Made by a program: the position numbers and the translations under genes. A model generated the notes under the pieces. The model saw nothing but the letters and a program-made list of their open reading frames with translations, made no database searches and was not told the DNA's origin. A DNA stretch of 64,000 bases, taken from Osedax fenrisi. Lineage: Eukaryota; Annelida; Polychaeta; Sabellida; Siboglinidae. Below, piece after piece: positions 17,628 through 30,643 of the stretch. The stretch covers positions 26,856,118 to 26,920,117 of the forward strand of contig OZ025242.1 of NCBI GenBank assembly GCA_964019155.1, written 5' to 3'. The number at the start of each line of letters is the position of its first letter. Positions within the stretch are counted from its first letter, which is position 1.

Positions 17628-18624
17628 TATATTATACACTTATATTAAACGACTTAAGTTCAACTTAAGTTCATAACTTAAGTTCAACTTAAGTTATTGA
17701 TGTAAGTATTATTATTAAGTTTATATAATTATTTTATTATAGAAAGAATAAAATATTATACTTTTTAATTATTTTGAAATATTGATTTAATTTTTATCTA
17801 TGCAAATTAATTATAAATTATTATTTTAAATTAATATTTAAGTAAATATACTGTTTTTAATAAATAAAATATTATTTTAAAACCTATAATTATTTAAGCA
17901 ATCCTATGTATTTTAATATATTATCAAAATCTAATTCAGGAGACTTGTGAACTACAATTTTAATCATAATTATATTGATAATACAAATAGAAATCATGTG
18001 AAATAATTGCCCAATATTTAATATATAGCAATTGCATATTGATTAAATATTTTATTCAATATTAAAATGAGTATATTATTGAATTTAAGTTTTAAATCTA
18101 ACTTAAATGAAATTATATAATATATTATAATATATAAGTTAATATTTTGCTATGGTAATACTTATACGCTAATATACTATTATTTATTTTACATATAAAC
18201 TTACGTTCAACTTACATCAACAACTTAAGTTGAACTTAAGTTTAGAACTTAAGTTCAACTTAAGTTTATTTGTTACCATCGACTTAAGTTGAACTTAAGT
18301 TCATAACTTAAGTTCAACTTAAGTTATTGATGTAAGTTGAATGCTGGGCTGTACTAATACGTATATGACTCACACTTACTCATATATGATTTACAACAGT
18401 AATGTTATGCTAATGATTGGAATAAAATTATGGAATTCATTAAATAAAAATAATAAGCATGTGACATATGGCATAATGACATATTTAAATGAAAAATAAA
18501 TAAAATACATTATTGTGCACTGTTATTCATGAATAATAATCAAAGAATATAAGATAAAGACTGAAGAAGATATAATGGGGAAAAGCGGGCAGTCTTTATA
18601 AAAGTCGAACACTAAGAGGAAGGA

Positions 18625-19367
18625 AGGGTAATTTGGTCGGTTGGTAATTTGGCCGGTTCTACTATTTCAAAAACTATTAATAATACCAACAAAATTATAT
18701 ATACAATTTAAAGTATTTGATAATATATTTAAGAATAGTTAATTTTTATTATAATCAATAATTATTAGTATTTATTGATTTAAAAAAATGCGGAATTTCT
18801 ACAAAATAAGTGTTTGTTAATTTGCTTGTTATTTCATAAATACACGTTAGATCGTGATATTATTTAAACCCAAATAAAAAATAATATGTTCTTGATTCTG
18901 TGTATTAATATCTAAATTATATATCAATTTGATACAAATATATTGCTGAAATAACAACTTACGTCAAAATGGTTAATTTGGCCGATGCAAGTCTAGTTAT
19001 TTAGCCGATCATTAACCAATCAGATATCAGATAGTAAAGTGATAGAATTGATATATAAATTGATGCCTGACTATATTTATGACTATCTCACCTCTGGTAT
19101 ATTATATTCTTAGACATATTTGATTTGATAGTATTATATTATTAATAAAATAGGTATAATAAAAATAAAATACCTATAATAAAATACGTAATACGAAGTT
19201 CAATAAAGAAGTAATATAATTTTGCAATAATTTTGAACATATAATCTATTGTGGCGGTGGTATTAAGTGAGCGTATAATTATTCATCATTTTATTCAAGA
19301 CATTTAATTTATATATTTTAGAATATAATCTCAACAATCGAGTTGTCCTATCGACCAAATTACCCGA
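18625..19367. mobile_element. Small inverted-repeat DNA element with GGTAATTTGGTCGGT ends
   Basis: GGGTAATTTGGTCGGTTGG at the left (18625-18643) faces ATCGACCAAATTACCC at the right (19350-19365). Internal copies of the motif (GGTAATTTGGCCGG, TTAATTTGGCCGATG) lie near both ends. No coding capacity. Subterminal repeats of a terminal motif are common in non-autonomous DNA transposons. Confidence 0.55.
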
Positions 19368-19584
19368 CTTTGCTGTATTTATGCATATTTATATATCTTA
19401 TAATATCCATTGTATCCACAAATATATAAAAATATAAATATCGTAAACTAATATAATAATAGTTGACATGTACATTCTATGTACACTCTATTTAATGCAG
19501 ACACTATACATATATAACTACGTTGTGTGTTCACGTGTAGTATATATTCGAATACAGACTCTTAGAAGACTCTTAGAAGACTTG

Positions 19585-22215
19585 ACAGACCACCTCCCAA
19601 TATATACAATAATTAAAATAAAAACCAAAATACGAAATAACTCAAATGAAATTAAAACAAGGAAAATAACAATAAATAATACTAAAAGACTTATTAATGC
19701 CCTGAAAAATACGAATTGGGATTCGGTCCTCGAAGACAATGATGCTGAAAACTCATACAACAAATTTCATACCATATATACATCAATAATTAACCAATTT
19801 ATCCCACTACTTACAAATAAAATATCTTCAAATATTCTTTCAAAAAATTGGATAACAAATAAAATAAAAAGAGACATTAATAAAAAGTATAAACTATATA
19901 AACTTTACTTAGATAATAAAAATGAAATCAACTTATATAACTACAAACAATTAAGAAATCAATTAACCTTAAATATTAAAAAAGCAAAGCAATCATATAT
20001 AGATAGTAAAATAAAAAATAGTATATCTACTAAAGAAAATTGGAATTTAATAAATAACCTCATAAATAAACAGCAAATTAAACAATCTCCAAATTTTATA
20101 ATAGATGAATTCGAAAATAAATTCAATAATGATAAACAAATAGCAAATGCATTTAACTCTTATTTTATAAATACAAGTCAATCCATAAATAATCAATTCA
20201 CCTCTCCCATAAATAACATCAACCCAATTAACATTACACCAATATCTAAATCAATATATCTTCATCCCACATCAACACATGAGATAAATTCTATTATACA
20301 AAATAATAAATCAAAGACTTCTCTAGACACTGATTATCTAAACATGAAATTGTTAAAAATTTCAAAAGATTACATTGACCTTCCATTAAGCCATATTTTT
20401 AATCTATGTTTATCGTCAGGAACTTTTCCCTTAAAAATGAAACTATCCTCCATTAAACCAATTCATAAAAAAAATAATATCAATATTATATCTAACTATA
20501 GACCAATATCAATTTTAAGTCAACTATCGAAAATACTAGAAAAAATAATATATAATAGACTAATGCAATTCATACAAAATAATAACATAATAAATACTAC
20601 TCAATATGGTTTCCTTAAAAAACATAATACCACTCAAGCTACAATAGATATTTACAACCATATAATGGAAAATAAAAAAGAAAATAAAGCAATAAATACA
20701 TTATTTTTAGATTTAAGTAAAGCCTTTGATACTATTGATCATTCTATTATAATTAGCAAATTAGATAAATATGGAATTAGAGGGATTCCTCTTAAACTGA
20801 TAAAAAAACTATTTACATAATAGAACTCAACTAGTTAAAGTTAACATTACAGAATCTGATATTATAACTAATGATATTGGTGTACCCCAAGGCTCCATAC
20901 TAGGCCCTTTACTATTCATAATTTATGTCAATGATCTACCATTATATTTAGAAGATAATAATGTAAAATTTACAGTATATGCAGATGATATTGCTATAAC
21001 TTTTACAGCAGATAATAATATAGAACTAACAAATTTAATTAAAAAAACCTTAATAAAAATAGAAAAATGGTATAAATATAATAAGTTAAAACTCAATATT
21101 AGTAAAACAGAAATGATAAATTTCAACTCAAATAAATATCCAAACAATATTATTTCATTAAATGATACATTAATAAATAACGTATATAATTATAAATATC
21201 TTGGTATAATTCTTGATAGCAAACTTGATTTTAAAAATCATATTATTAAATTAAATAACAAACTCTCCCAAATTCAATTTTTAATCTCAAAATTGAGCAA
21301 ATTCATTAAAACAAATTCATTGATAATTATATATAATAGTATTTTCCTACCATACTTAAACTATGGAAATATACTTTGGGGAAATACATTCTCAAATAAT
21401 ACCCTAAATACAATAATTATTCAAAAAAAAACCTTAAGAATAATAAATAAAAGAAAATTTCGAGATCATACAAAAGAATTATTCACATAAAATAAAATAC
21501 TTAGATTAGATAAGCTAACATATTATAATACACTAATATATATGCATAAACAATATTATAATCAATTACCAACAAATTTAACTAAAATACACAAAAAAAA
21601 TAATAATAAATATACTCTACGAACAAATAAAACGTATACTATACCAATTTCAAAATCAACAAGAACAATAAATAGTTTACTGATAAAAGGTCCAAAACTT
21701 TGGAACTTACTTCCAACAAATATACAAAATATAAAAAATGAAAATTTGTTCAAGAAAAGAGTAAAAAATATGTTAATCAATGATGAATTATATTATAGAT
21801 AAATTAAAAAATTAATGAATTTTAAATTAATTTAATAAAATTAACATATTAAAAAAACCTAAAAAAAAATAAAATAAAATAAAAAATCTATATCAAATAT
21901 ATATGTATGTATGAATTATTTTTGTTATTATTATTTTGATTTTTGTTAATGTCAAATTGTGTCTATCTACTGTATTTTATTTATTTATTATTATCTTTTA
22001 TGTAAATACGAAATATATAGCTAACTATTATGATTAAACAATCACTGTTCCTGTCCCATGTATGAATAAATCACTGGCAATAACCCGAAAAGATCAAGGT
22101 CTTATTTTGAAGCCATTTGGAAACGAAGAAAGAAACGAAAAAGAATAATAAATGAAAAAAAAAGAACGAAATTAATGAATCCAATAAATATATCTATCTA
22201 TCTATCTATCTATAA
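19585..22215 (+). pseudogene. LINE-2 of window: 5'-truncated LINE with frameshift and stop
   Basis: Sequence similar to a CR1/L2/Jockey-type ORF2 starts at about 19585 (TDHLPI, end of the endonuclease). It continues through NYRPISIL, FLDLSKAFDTIDHS, then GVPQGSILGPLLFIIYVNDL and the catalytic YADD. Reading is broken once near 20805-20820, where a run of A residues shifts the frame by one before the GVPQG block, and again by an in-frame stop at about 21488. The end at 21802 and an AT-rich 3' UTR ending in (ATCT)n at about 22190-22212 complete it. Upstream bases 19468-19584 are not part of the element, although they extend the open frame. Confidence 0.85.
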
Positions 22216-23296
22216 TACCATTTAAATAACTGAATTTTTGGTAATTTAGAATATACAATTATTCGCATAAAATATACTATATACTAATAAATAGACGATA
22301 TTAGATATTTATCAATATTATTTGTTATAAAGTTAAACTATCAAACTATTGCCATTAATCTATTTATAATTACAAAACATTTAAGGAAGATTACAGAGCA
22401 TTTAATGACGATGAAAAAATTATTGTATCATTAGCAAAACACAGAATATGTATTATATTTTCATTTAAACAGTATCCTATTTTTATTTAATGTAATGAAC
22501 TCTGATCATAGATTTTTATTATATATATATACATATATATTAAATACTTAATTCCGATTACGAATATATTCGTACTATAGTACATTCGTAATAGGAAATT
22601 CCTTTTAAGCTTTAAGCTTTAATTATCCCATTTGTGATCACCTCATTATATATATATATATATATACTTTAATTACATAACTGATTGAATTATAATTATG
22701 TAACCAATCATATGTGACCTCATCAATAATACGCGAATTATCAATATTATTAGGTATACGAGCATTATTTGTATTTGTTTGATACATCTCTCTCCGACAA
22801 TGAACGCGATTAAGATTTATAATAAAAGTAACTGCAACTCGATTAGCTTACGTTTTACAATTTAATGTATACATTGTATTTTGTGTATTTAATGTATACG
22901 TAGTATATTGAACAAGTATACTTGTTCGTGATTAATATTTAAAATGCCTTTTAGAGTGGACAATATCATCGTAACACGTATAAAAGTGTATTATTGTTTA
23001 ACCATCCAGGATAATTTGTTTATTATATATCATGTTATCTACAAATACAGTATATGTCCTCTATAGAATCTCTATAATATATATATATTATTATTAAGTT
23101 CATACGTGATTTATATTTTTATTAAATGTTTTATTATTATATGTTGAGTAGGATTACACTAGGATTATATTTAATAATGAAGTATATAAATAAGACGAGT
23201 AGTTATAATGTATAGCATACACGAGCGTAATCAGTACACTGTAATGTAAATGGTTGATATATCAACCATATATCAACCATATATTAATATATTAAT

Positions 23297-23335
<39 letters not shown>

Positions 23336-23465
23336 GCGAAAATAAGATTAAAATTATATATGCGTTAATAGGATTTAATTTATATATTATTATTTTAGTA
23401 TATAAATTATATTTCTAAATTCAATTATTAGTAATCCTATTTTATCGTATTCTCAATCTCGTAAG

Positions 23466-23511
<46 letters not shown>

Positions 23512-23600
23512 CGTATTATAAATTAATACAGAAATATTAGTTGTATTTATAATCCTAATTAACATGTGAAGATCCGAAAGTATAAATGATTAATCAACTG

Positions 23601-23652
<52 letters not shown>

Positions 23653-24889
23653 ATATAGCTAACACATGATCAAGCTATTAGTAACATTTTAAAGCCGAGT
23701 TTACGCATATATAATAAGCAAGTTTAGGAAATAACTCATCTTATAAAATATTGCTTACCATAAAAATAATTTATTAATGTATTATGAACCTACTAAAATT
23801 TGAAATATTAGAAATTAAAATTAACATTTACAAAAATTAGTCTTATCTAAAATTTCGAAATTAAAAAAAAGTATTCAAATGATCTTCAACTATATCAGTG
23901 TTTTTAGGACTCTCGAATTGTAAATATATATATATATATATACATTGATAATATATTGATAATATAATGATATATATATACAAAATCAATGTATATATAT
24001 ATATCAATATATAGCAATATATACAATATCTATAGATAATCCAATCATTGGCATATCACATAATAATAACAAATATATCTAGTTCTTTTTTCCAAATCAT
24101 ATGATCTGCCAACTCTAAATTTAATGTTTTTAAAAGATTCATTGCATTAACACAATAATGGGGATTATTAGTAGTGAAAATCGAACATGTATCAGAGGAA
24201 ATCGTTATGTTCATTATAACATAATACACAATTATATTAGGATGATTTAAAATAATATCAATTTTATTAATAACACCATTACAGTTTAGGCATGTTACTT
24301 TTAATTTATCATTTTAATACATAATTATGTATATTTTATTTTACTTATAATTATTGTTCTATGTAATTTATTAAAAATTAGGTTTACTCTAATTAAAGTG
24401 CTAATATAAGTGCTTGATTATTTATCAAAATTATATATATAATACATTATATATAGGACATTAGCAATTATCAAACTTATATTAACGAGGACATAAACCA
24501 TTGCATAATAACTTAATAACTTAATAACCACATTATCTCCTGATCAGTTATTTGACATCACATTAAAGTCATTACATATTTTGATGTTACCTACTAAGTT
24601 GTCAACATCATTATTCAAGACGCGATACAAATTGCCTATGAACATTTGTCCTCTCGTGTTCTTGTCGGTAAGACGCGGGCGATGCTTTCCGTGTGATCGT
24701 ATGTAGTCACCATAGTGTATTCATATGAGTGAACGACTATTTCATATTTATAAGTATATAAACTATAGTTTGAGTACATTTATTATATTTATTATATGTA
24801 TATATATATCATATATATATATAAATATATATATATCACATATATAAATATATATATATATCATATATAATATATTATTAAATGTATAG
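22216..24889. other. Tensin intron 1: AT-rich sequence, no gene recognised
   Basis: (TA)n runs lie at 22651-22667, 23300-23332, 23468-23508 and 23602-23650, with AT-rich sequence between. A short palindromic GTTGATATATCAACCATATATCAACC lies near 23251-23280. Nothing else could be assigned. Confidence 0.6.
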
Positions 24890-24903
24890 ATAAAAAGAAT
24901 AAA

Positions 24904-25714
24904 ATGTATAAAAAATCTTTAAATAATCATTCACTAATAAATGTATATAAAAATTATAAAAATTGCGTAATGAAAATATTAAAATATACAGAGAAAAAAT
25001 ATTATGAAAATAAAATAAAAAATAATAATATTAAAAATACTTGGCGTACTTTAAATAAAGTTATAGGAAATAATAAAAAATCAGGAACTATTATTGATAA
25101 TAAATTAACAGATTTACAAAATGCTAATATATTCAATTCATATTTTTCAAATATAGGTGTTGAATTAAATAAAAATATACAATACTCTAATAAAAATATA
25201 TATGAAAATATTACTAGTAATAAGAGTTCAATTTTTTATAAAGATATAATGTTTCATCGATAGAAATTGATAATATTGTTTTATATTTTTATAATTATGA
25301 TTCAAAATATAGTACTGATTCCCATGATTTTAACTTTTTTTAATACGTAACATTATTTTATCCATTAGTAATATTTTATAAATTTTATTTAATAAATGCA
25401 TTGAAAATGAAAAAGTTATAATTTTATATAAAAAAGGAAATAAAAATGATTGCTCGAATTATAGGCCAATATCATTAACATCACAATTTTGAAAACATTT
25501 TGAAAAAATTTTAAAAGTAAGAATGTTTTCATTTTTAGATAAAAATTAATAAACAATTCTCAATTTGGATTTCTAAAATCTATATCAACATGTGATGCTT
25601 TGATAAATGATATTGATTACTTGAATATAAATTATAAATTATTCATATCCATAATATTGATTGATTTAAAAAAGGCTTTCGATTGTTTCTATTAATCATG
25701 AAATTGTATTAAAC

Positions 25715-25765
<51 letters not shown>

Positions 25766-26865
25766 TTTCAGAGGTATCACTTTGTCATTATTAAAAAGCT
25801 ATTTGACAAACAGGTATCAATACATAAGCTATAATAATACAAATTCTAAAATACTTCCCAATAAATGTGGTGTACCACAAGGTTCAGTTTTGGGACCAGT
25901 ATTATTTTAATGTACATAAATATAAAGATTTACCTAATATGACTAATAAATGCAATTTTACTCTTTTTGTTGACGATACCACTTTAACATTTAAGTCTCA
26001 TAATTTATATGATCTAGAAAATGAAATAAATTCAACTCTAGTTTTAATATATGACTGGCTTTGCGTTAATAAGCTAGTTCTTAATATTGATAACAAAAAT
26101 TAATTTTATTCCATCGCACAACAGTTAAACATAAATTGAACATCAAAATAAATACTATAGCCATAAAACAATAAACTAATTTTAAATTCTTAGGCATTTT
26201 AATTGACGAAAATCGTAATTGGAAAATGCAAATAAATAATATTAAAAATAAACTTTACTATGGACTACTATGGATTACTATTAGTTTACTACATAGATAT
26301 AAATATAAATTTGATATTAATACTTTAGTTATGCTATATTTTTCTTTTTGTCATAGTCATATTAATTACTGTTCTATTATATGGGAAAGTACTTACCATA
26401 GCAATTGCTATATATTAATATAAAATACATTCAAATTTTACAAAATAAATGTATGAGAGCAATATATAAACTTGATAACAAAACCAATATTGATTACATT
26501 TGTTTAAGACATAACATTCTTAAATTTAAAGATATAATAAATATATATATTTATAAATATATGTTTAGAATATATACACTGAGAAAAATAATTGGGTCAA
26601 TGGACCCATATTATATCAAAATGTGGGTCAACGAGGTTTTATCAAGCATTATTTGCATAGTTCAATTTGTAAGTTATTTACCTATAATTGATCTTTATAT
26701 ACTTTTCGGTTAAATAGAACTTTCTTAATACCAAAAATAAGATTTGATCATGAGAAATTTAGTATTCGTTACAAAGGCGCATGTTTATGGAATTCTTTAA
26801 ATACAACCATATCATCATTGACGAATTTGAATACTTTTACAATGCATATTAAAACATGATTTTAA
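24904..26865 (+). pseudogene. LINE-3 of window: heavily decayed LINE ORF2
   Basis: Pieces of one LINE ORF2 follow each other in the right order but in different frames. They are: a linker region (TWRTLNKVIG, FNSYFSNIGVELN), NYRPISLTSQF near 25460, QFGFLKS near 25560, LIDLKKAFD near 25655-25685, CGVPQGSVLGPVLF near 25865-25910, FVDDTTLTF near 25967-25990, and a C-terminal region to about 26860. Stops and shifts occur near 25261, 25540, 25690, 25908, 26101, 26421 and 26711. A (TA)n tract of about 45 bp interrupts the sequence at 25719-25763, between HEIVLNKL and GFRGI. Confidence 0.85.
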
Positions 26866-27924
26866 ATAATTATATTTAATCACTTACACCTTATCTGTAT
26901 TGTTTGTTATTTTATTTATTTGATCATCTTTTCTTCTTTTTAGCTCTTTTAAATTGTTCGTATTGTATAAATATGTTTTATCTTTGTAGCCTTACTTTGG
27001 TCTTTAGTTTTCTTTAATTTATTATAGTTTAACTTATTTATTATTTTAGTAGCTTTTTACATTTTTAAATATTTTATTATATATTTTTATTATATTTTAT
27101 TATTATTTTATTGTTATATACATGATGATTTCTTGGTATTGGGAGATATATTTAATTTTATTGTATTGATTTTTTTATGAGACAGAACACGAATGAACAA
27201 TATAGAATTGTAAAATATTTTTATAAATATATAAATTTTTAAAATATATTTATTCGTTTTTGTATTAATTCTCTCATTACCAAGAGAAGGTTGGTATCTC
27301 GATAAATGCAATAGAACTTCTATACCATACCTGGGTTTTTGATCTCGGTCATCAACTGAATCTGATATTACTATTATTATTACTATTATTATATTTATTC
27401 AAAATAGTTATAACAACTATTATAACATTATCTTGGTTTGAATTATCCTTATTGTCATCATTAATTAATTAGAGAAATTTATTTATTAAGATGGTTTAAT
27501 AATATACTTATAGTTTGGGGGTAAATAGATGGGGTAAATCTGCTAGTTGATGCAATAAATAACGGAATTAATAAATAGTTTATTTTATTAAATAAATAAA
27601 AAATATTAACTTTCTCAATACAATTTTTTTCAGATATATTCAGAACTTGGGCTTAATAATAAATCAACATTCAGATTTATCCTAAATATTTTCTATATTT
27701 ATATATATGAGTATATGTATGTGGTATTGTGTATATATGTGTATTATTATGTGTATGTATATTTGAAAGTAATGTTGTGTGTTTGTAATTATATACTTAT
27801 TTACTGATAATTATCATCGTGTATTTATTTAAAATACGTTAATAATTAAGTAATTAACTACATTATATTATTGATTACGTAATTATAAAGTATACACATG
27901 TTAACGCCCCGACTCGTCACACAG
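26866..27924. other. Tensin intron 1, distal part
   Basis: AT-rich sequence without a recognised gene. It ends in GACTCGTCACACAG, the acceptor of exon 2. Confidence 0.65.
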
Positions 27925-28019
27925 CCATAACCTTCAAAGTGACAGGCCAGAGGTCATATACACAATCCCTACAGAAAATAATAGACGTACTAAGACTAAA
28001 ACATGGGCATTCGTATCTA
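27925..28019 (+). CDS. TNS: Tensin exon 2: PTP-like domain, helix segment
   Basis: Starts after CACACAG and reads, with the G from exon 1, AITFKVTGQRSYTQSL followed by KIIDVLRLKHGHSYL. This matches the conserved tensin segment in which a helix is followed by LKSKHGxNYL. The end TATCTA|GTTAGT is phase 0 and joins ILNISE of exon 3. The frame stays open into the following (GTA)n as poly-Ser, but that reading does not join exon 3 in frame, so intron removal is required. Confidence 0.9.
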
Positions 28020-28023
28020 GTTA

Positions 28024-28639
<616 letters not shown>

Positions 28640-28686
28640 GGGAAATGATAACGATAGTAATGTAACCAGTCATCATATTTTCACAG

Positions 28687-28737
28687 ATTCTGAACATATC
28701 TGAAACCAGCGATACCCTACATCGATTACATAACAAT
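28687..28737 (+). CDS. TNS: Tensin exon 3: 51-bp exon, LNxSE segment
   Basis: Lies between TTTTCACAG and the donor GTTAGT, phase 0 at both ends, 17 codons. It reads ILNISETSDTLHRLHNN. Vertebrate tensins have LxNLSE followed by about ten residues and then the VLDxGWP segment at this place, so length and pattern both fit. It is too short to be found as an open frame; it was found by looking for this expected segment. Confidence 0.85.
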
Positions 28738-29369
28738 GTTAGTTACCATAACGCCCCTAACGCTCCTCGGTGGTACGCTATGTACCTGAGTAAGTAGTGA
28801 GGAGTAATTCATGATTTGTATATCATGATATATATATACATATAAATGTTACCGAGAAATGCTACTACTTGTGAACTATAGTTTAATTATGCCTAAATAA
28901 TGATGACATAACAGCCACTAGTGATGTAAGAGTAACTATGACGTAATAGTGGTGACGCGTAGGTAACTTACGTAACATTACCGAACCAGTGACGTAATGT
29001 AGCCGAGTATTACGTCACTAATAGTGGGGTAACTATTACGTAATAGCCGTACACCGCTGAAGCTAATACCATGATACATGGTTCAATGTTCTAGATAAAT
29101 CTGAATGTATATTTACTATTTATTGTTAAGTCTAAACTCTTAATATATCAGAACAAATTCATATTTATATAGTTAGTATTTTTTATTTATTTGGTAAAAT
29201 AAACTATTTATTAATTACATTATTAATTTAATCAACTATCAGGCATTTAACCCAATCAATAAGTATGTTACTAAAACATAGTAATAAAGAAATTAATTTC
29301 ATTTCATTTAAATTCATTTAATTTACTAATAATGAAAATAAGGATTAATTTAACCTTTACGAGTATATA
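28738..29369 (+). promoter_or_regulatory. Intron 3 start with clustered TGACGTAA sites
   Basis: No gene. Between 28905 and 29045 there are three TGACGTAA or TTACGTCA sites (28939, 28990, 29010) plus related TTACGTAA and TGACGC motifs. Such sites are bound by CREB/ATF and PAR-bZIP factors in animals. Enhancer function is inference from clustering alone. Confidence 0.3.
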
Positions 29370-29639
29370 TGTGTAAGTAAGGCCGCCGGAACGATTTTTT
29401 CCCAGGGAGGGTTTTAAGAAATAAGTATAATTTATCAATTAAATTCTAACATGTAATTATTGTAAAATATATCTTGTAACATATAATAGAGTGCACATTA
29501 TTATTTATTTTAAATGTTAAGACATACAATTATAATTATACTGAGTTAATTAACATAAATCTTATTATGAATTTATCTGGAATATTTTAAAGAAAAATGT
29601 ATGTTATAACAAGAATAAATCCCAAAATAGTGTATATAT

Positions 29640-30055
29640 TTATTATATTATACTTATAAAATGTCTTCTAAAATTAATTCTTTGGAAAATTTTTTTTATT
29701 AATTTATTGTCGTCAATATAATCTAATATATCCTGATGTTCATTGCAGATATCCAATATTTTTTATTTGTGTTGTGACCTAAACCACGTCTTCAATATTC
29801 TTAACATAGAAAAGCTTCTCTCATAGGACACTGACATATTTGGTTGTACCATCAATAATTTGATTAATTTTGTTATTTCTATAAAAACAATTAATATTAA
29901 ATTAATAAATCTATTGGATATTATTCTTCCAGGTTCTTTTCAAATATTTTCTAAATAAATGTGATAAATTGTTCATTTATTCTGTATTATATCAATTAAC
30001 ATATTAATGATTAAAAAAACATCTTCATTGAGAGTAGACTTTGCTCCTATAACAC
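29640..30055 (-). pseudogene. hAT transposase, C-terminal dimerisation part (decayed)
   Basis: On the minus strand, near 29777-29850, the sequence reads MSVSYERSFSMLRILKTWFR. This is the conserved dimerisation motif of hAT transposases (ERSFSxLRxLKTWLRS in many animal copies). Downstream NEHQDILDYID fits the usual end. Stops interrupt it (one directly after the motif), so no functional protein is made. The sequence upstream is separated by the inserted LINE and resumes past about 34800. Confidence 0.8.
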
Positions 30056-30643
30056 TTATGAATGAATGAATGAATGAATGAATGAATGAATGAAATCAAT
30101 TTATAGACAATTGTCTAAGGAGGATCATTGAAAGCTATAAGTAGCTTTATTAAGTCGATACCTCCATAGTATATGAATATAATAGCTTTGGGACATTTAT
30201 ACAATAATAATAAGACTTGTGTACTAGAATTCAATATAATAAGAGTAAAGAAATATATATAAAGAGAATAATAATAATAATACAAATAATGTCCCTCAGC
30301 GTATTTCATCATGTTTCATCAATCCATTAAATAAACTAATAAAATAAAATGTGTTAAAACTTGTGCAAACAAATATAAAACAAAAAGTGCGAATAAAATA
30401 ATAAAAAATTATTGAAATGTAATAACATAAAATGATTCAAATGGTTTAGTATATACAAATTAAAATAAAGTATGTTTAAAACTTGTGCAAACAATTATAT
30501 AACAAAAAAGTGCGAATAAAATAATAAAAAATTATAAAAATATAATAACATAAATATGACCCAAGTAGTTTTAAATATAAAAATTTTAAAAATTGACGAA
30601 GATTAAAAATATTAAAAATTATTAAAATGCTAAAATATAAAAA

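Noticed and set aside
19468..19584. Possible N-terminus of the LINE at 19585
   Set aside because: No endonuclease similarity before TDHLPI. The bases are flanking sequence that happen to be open.
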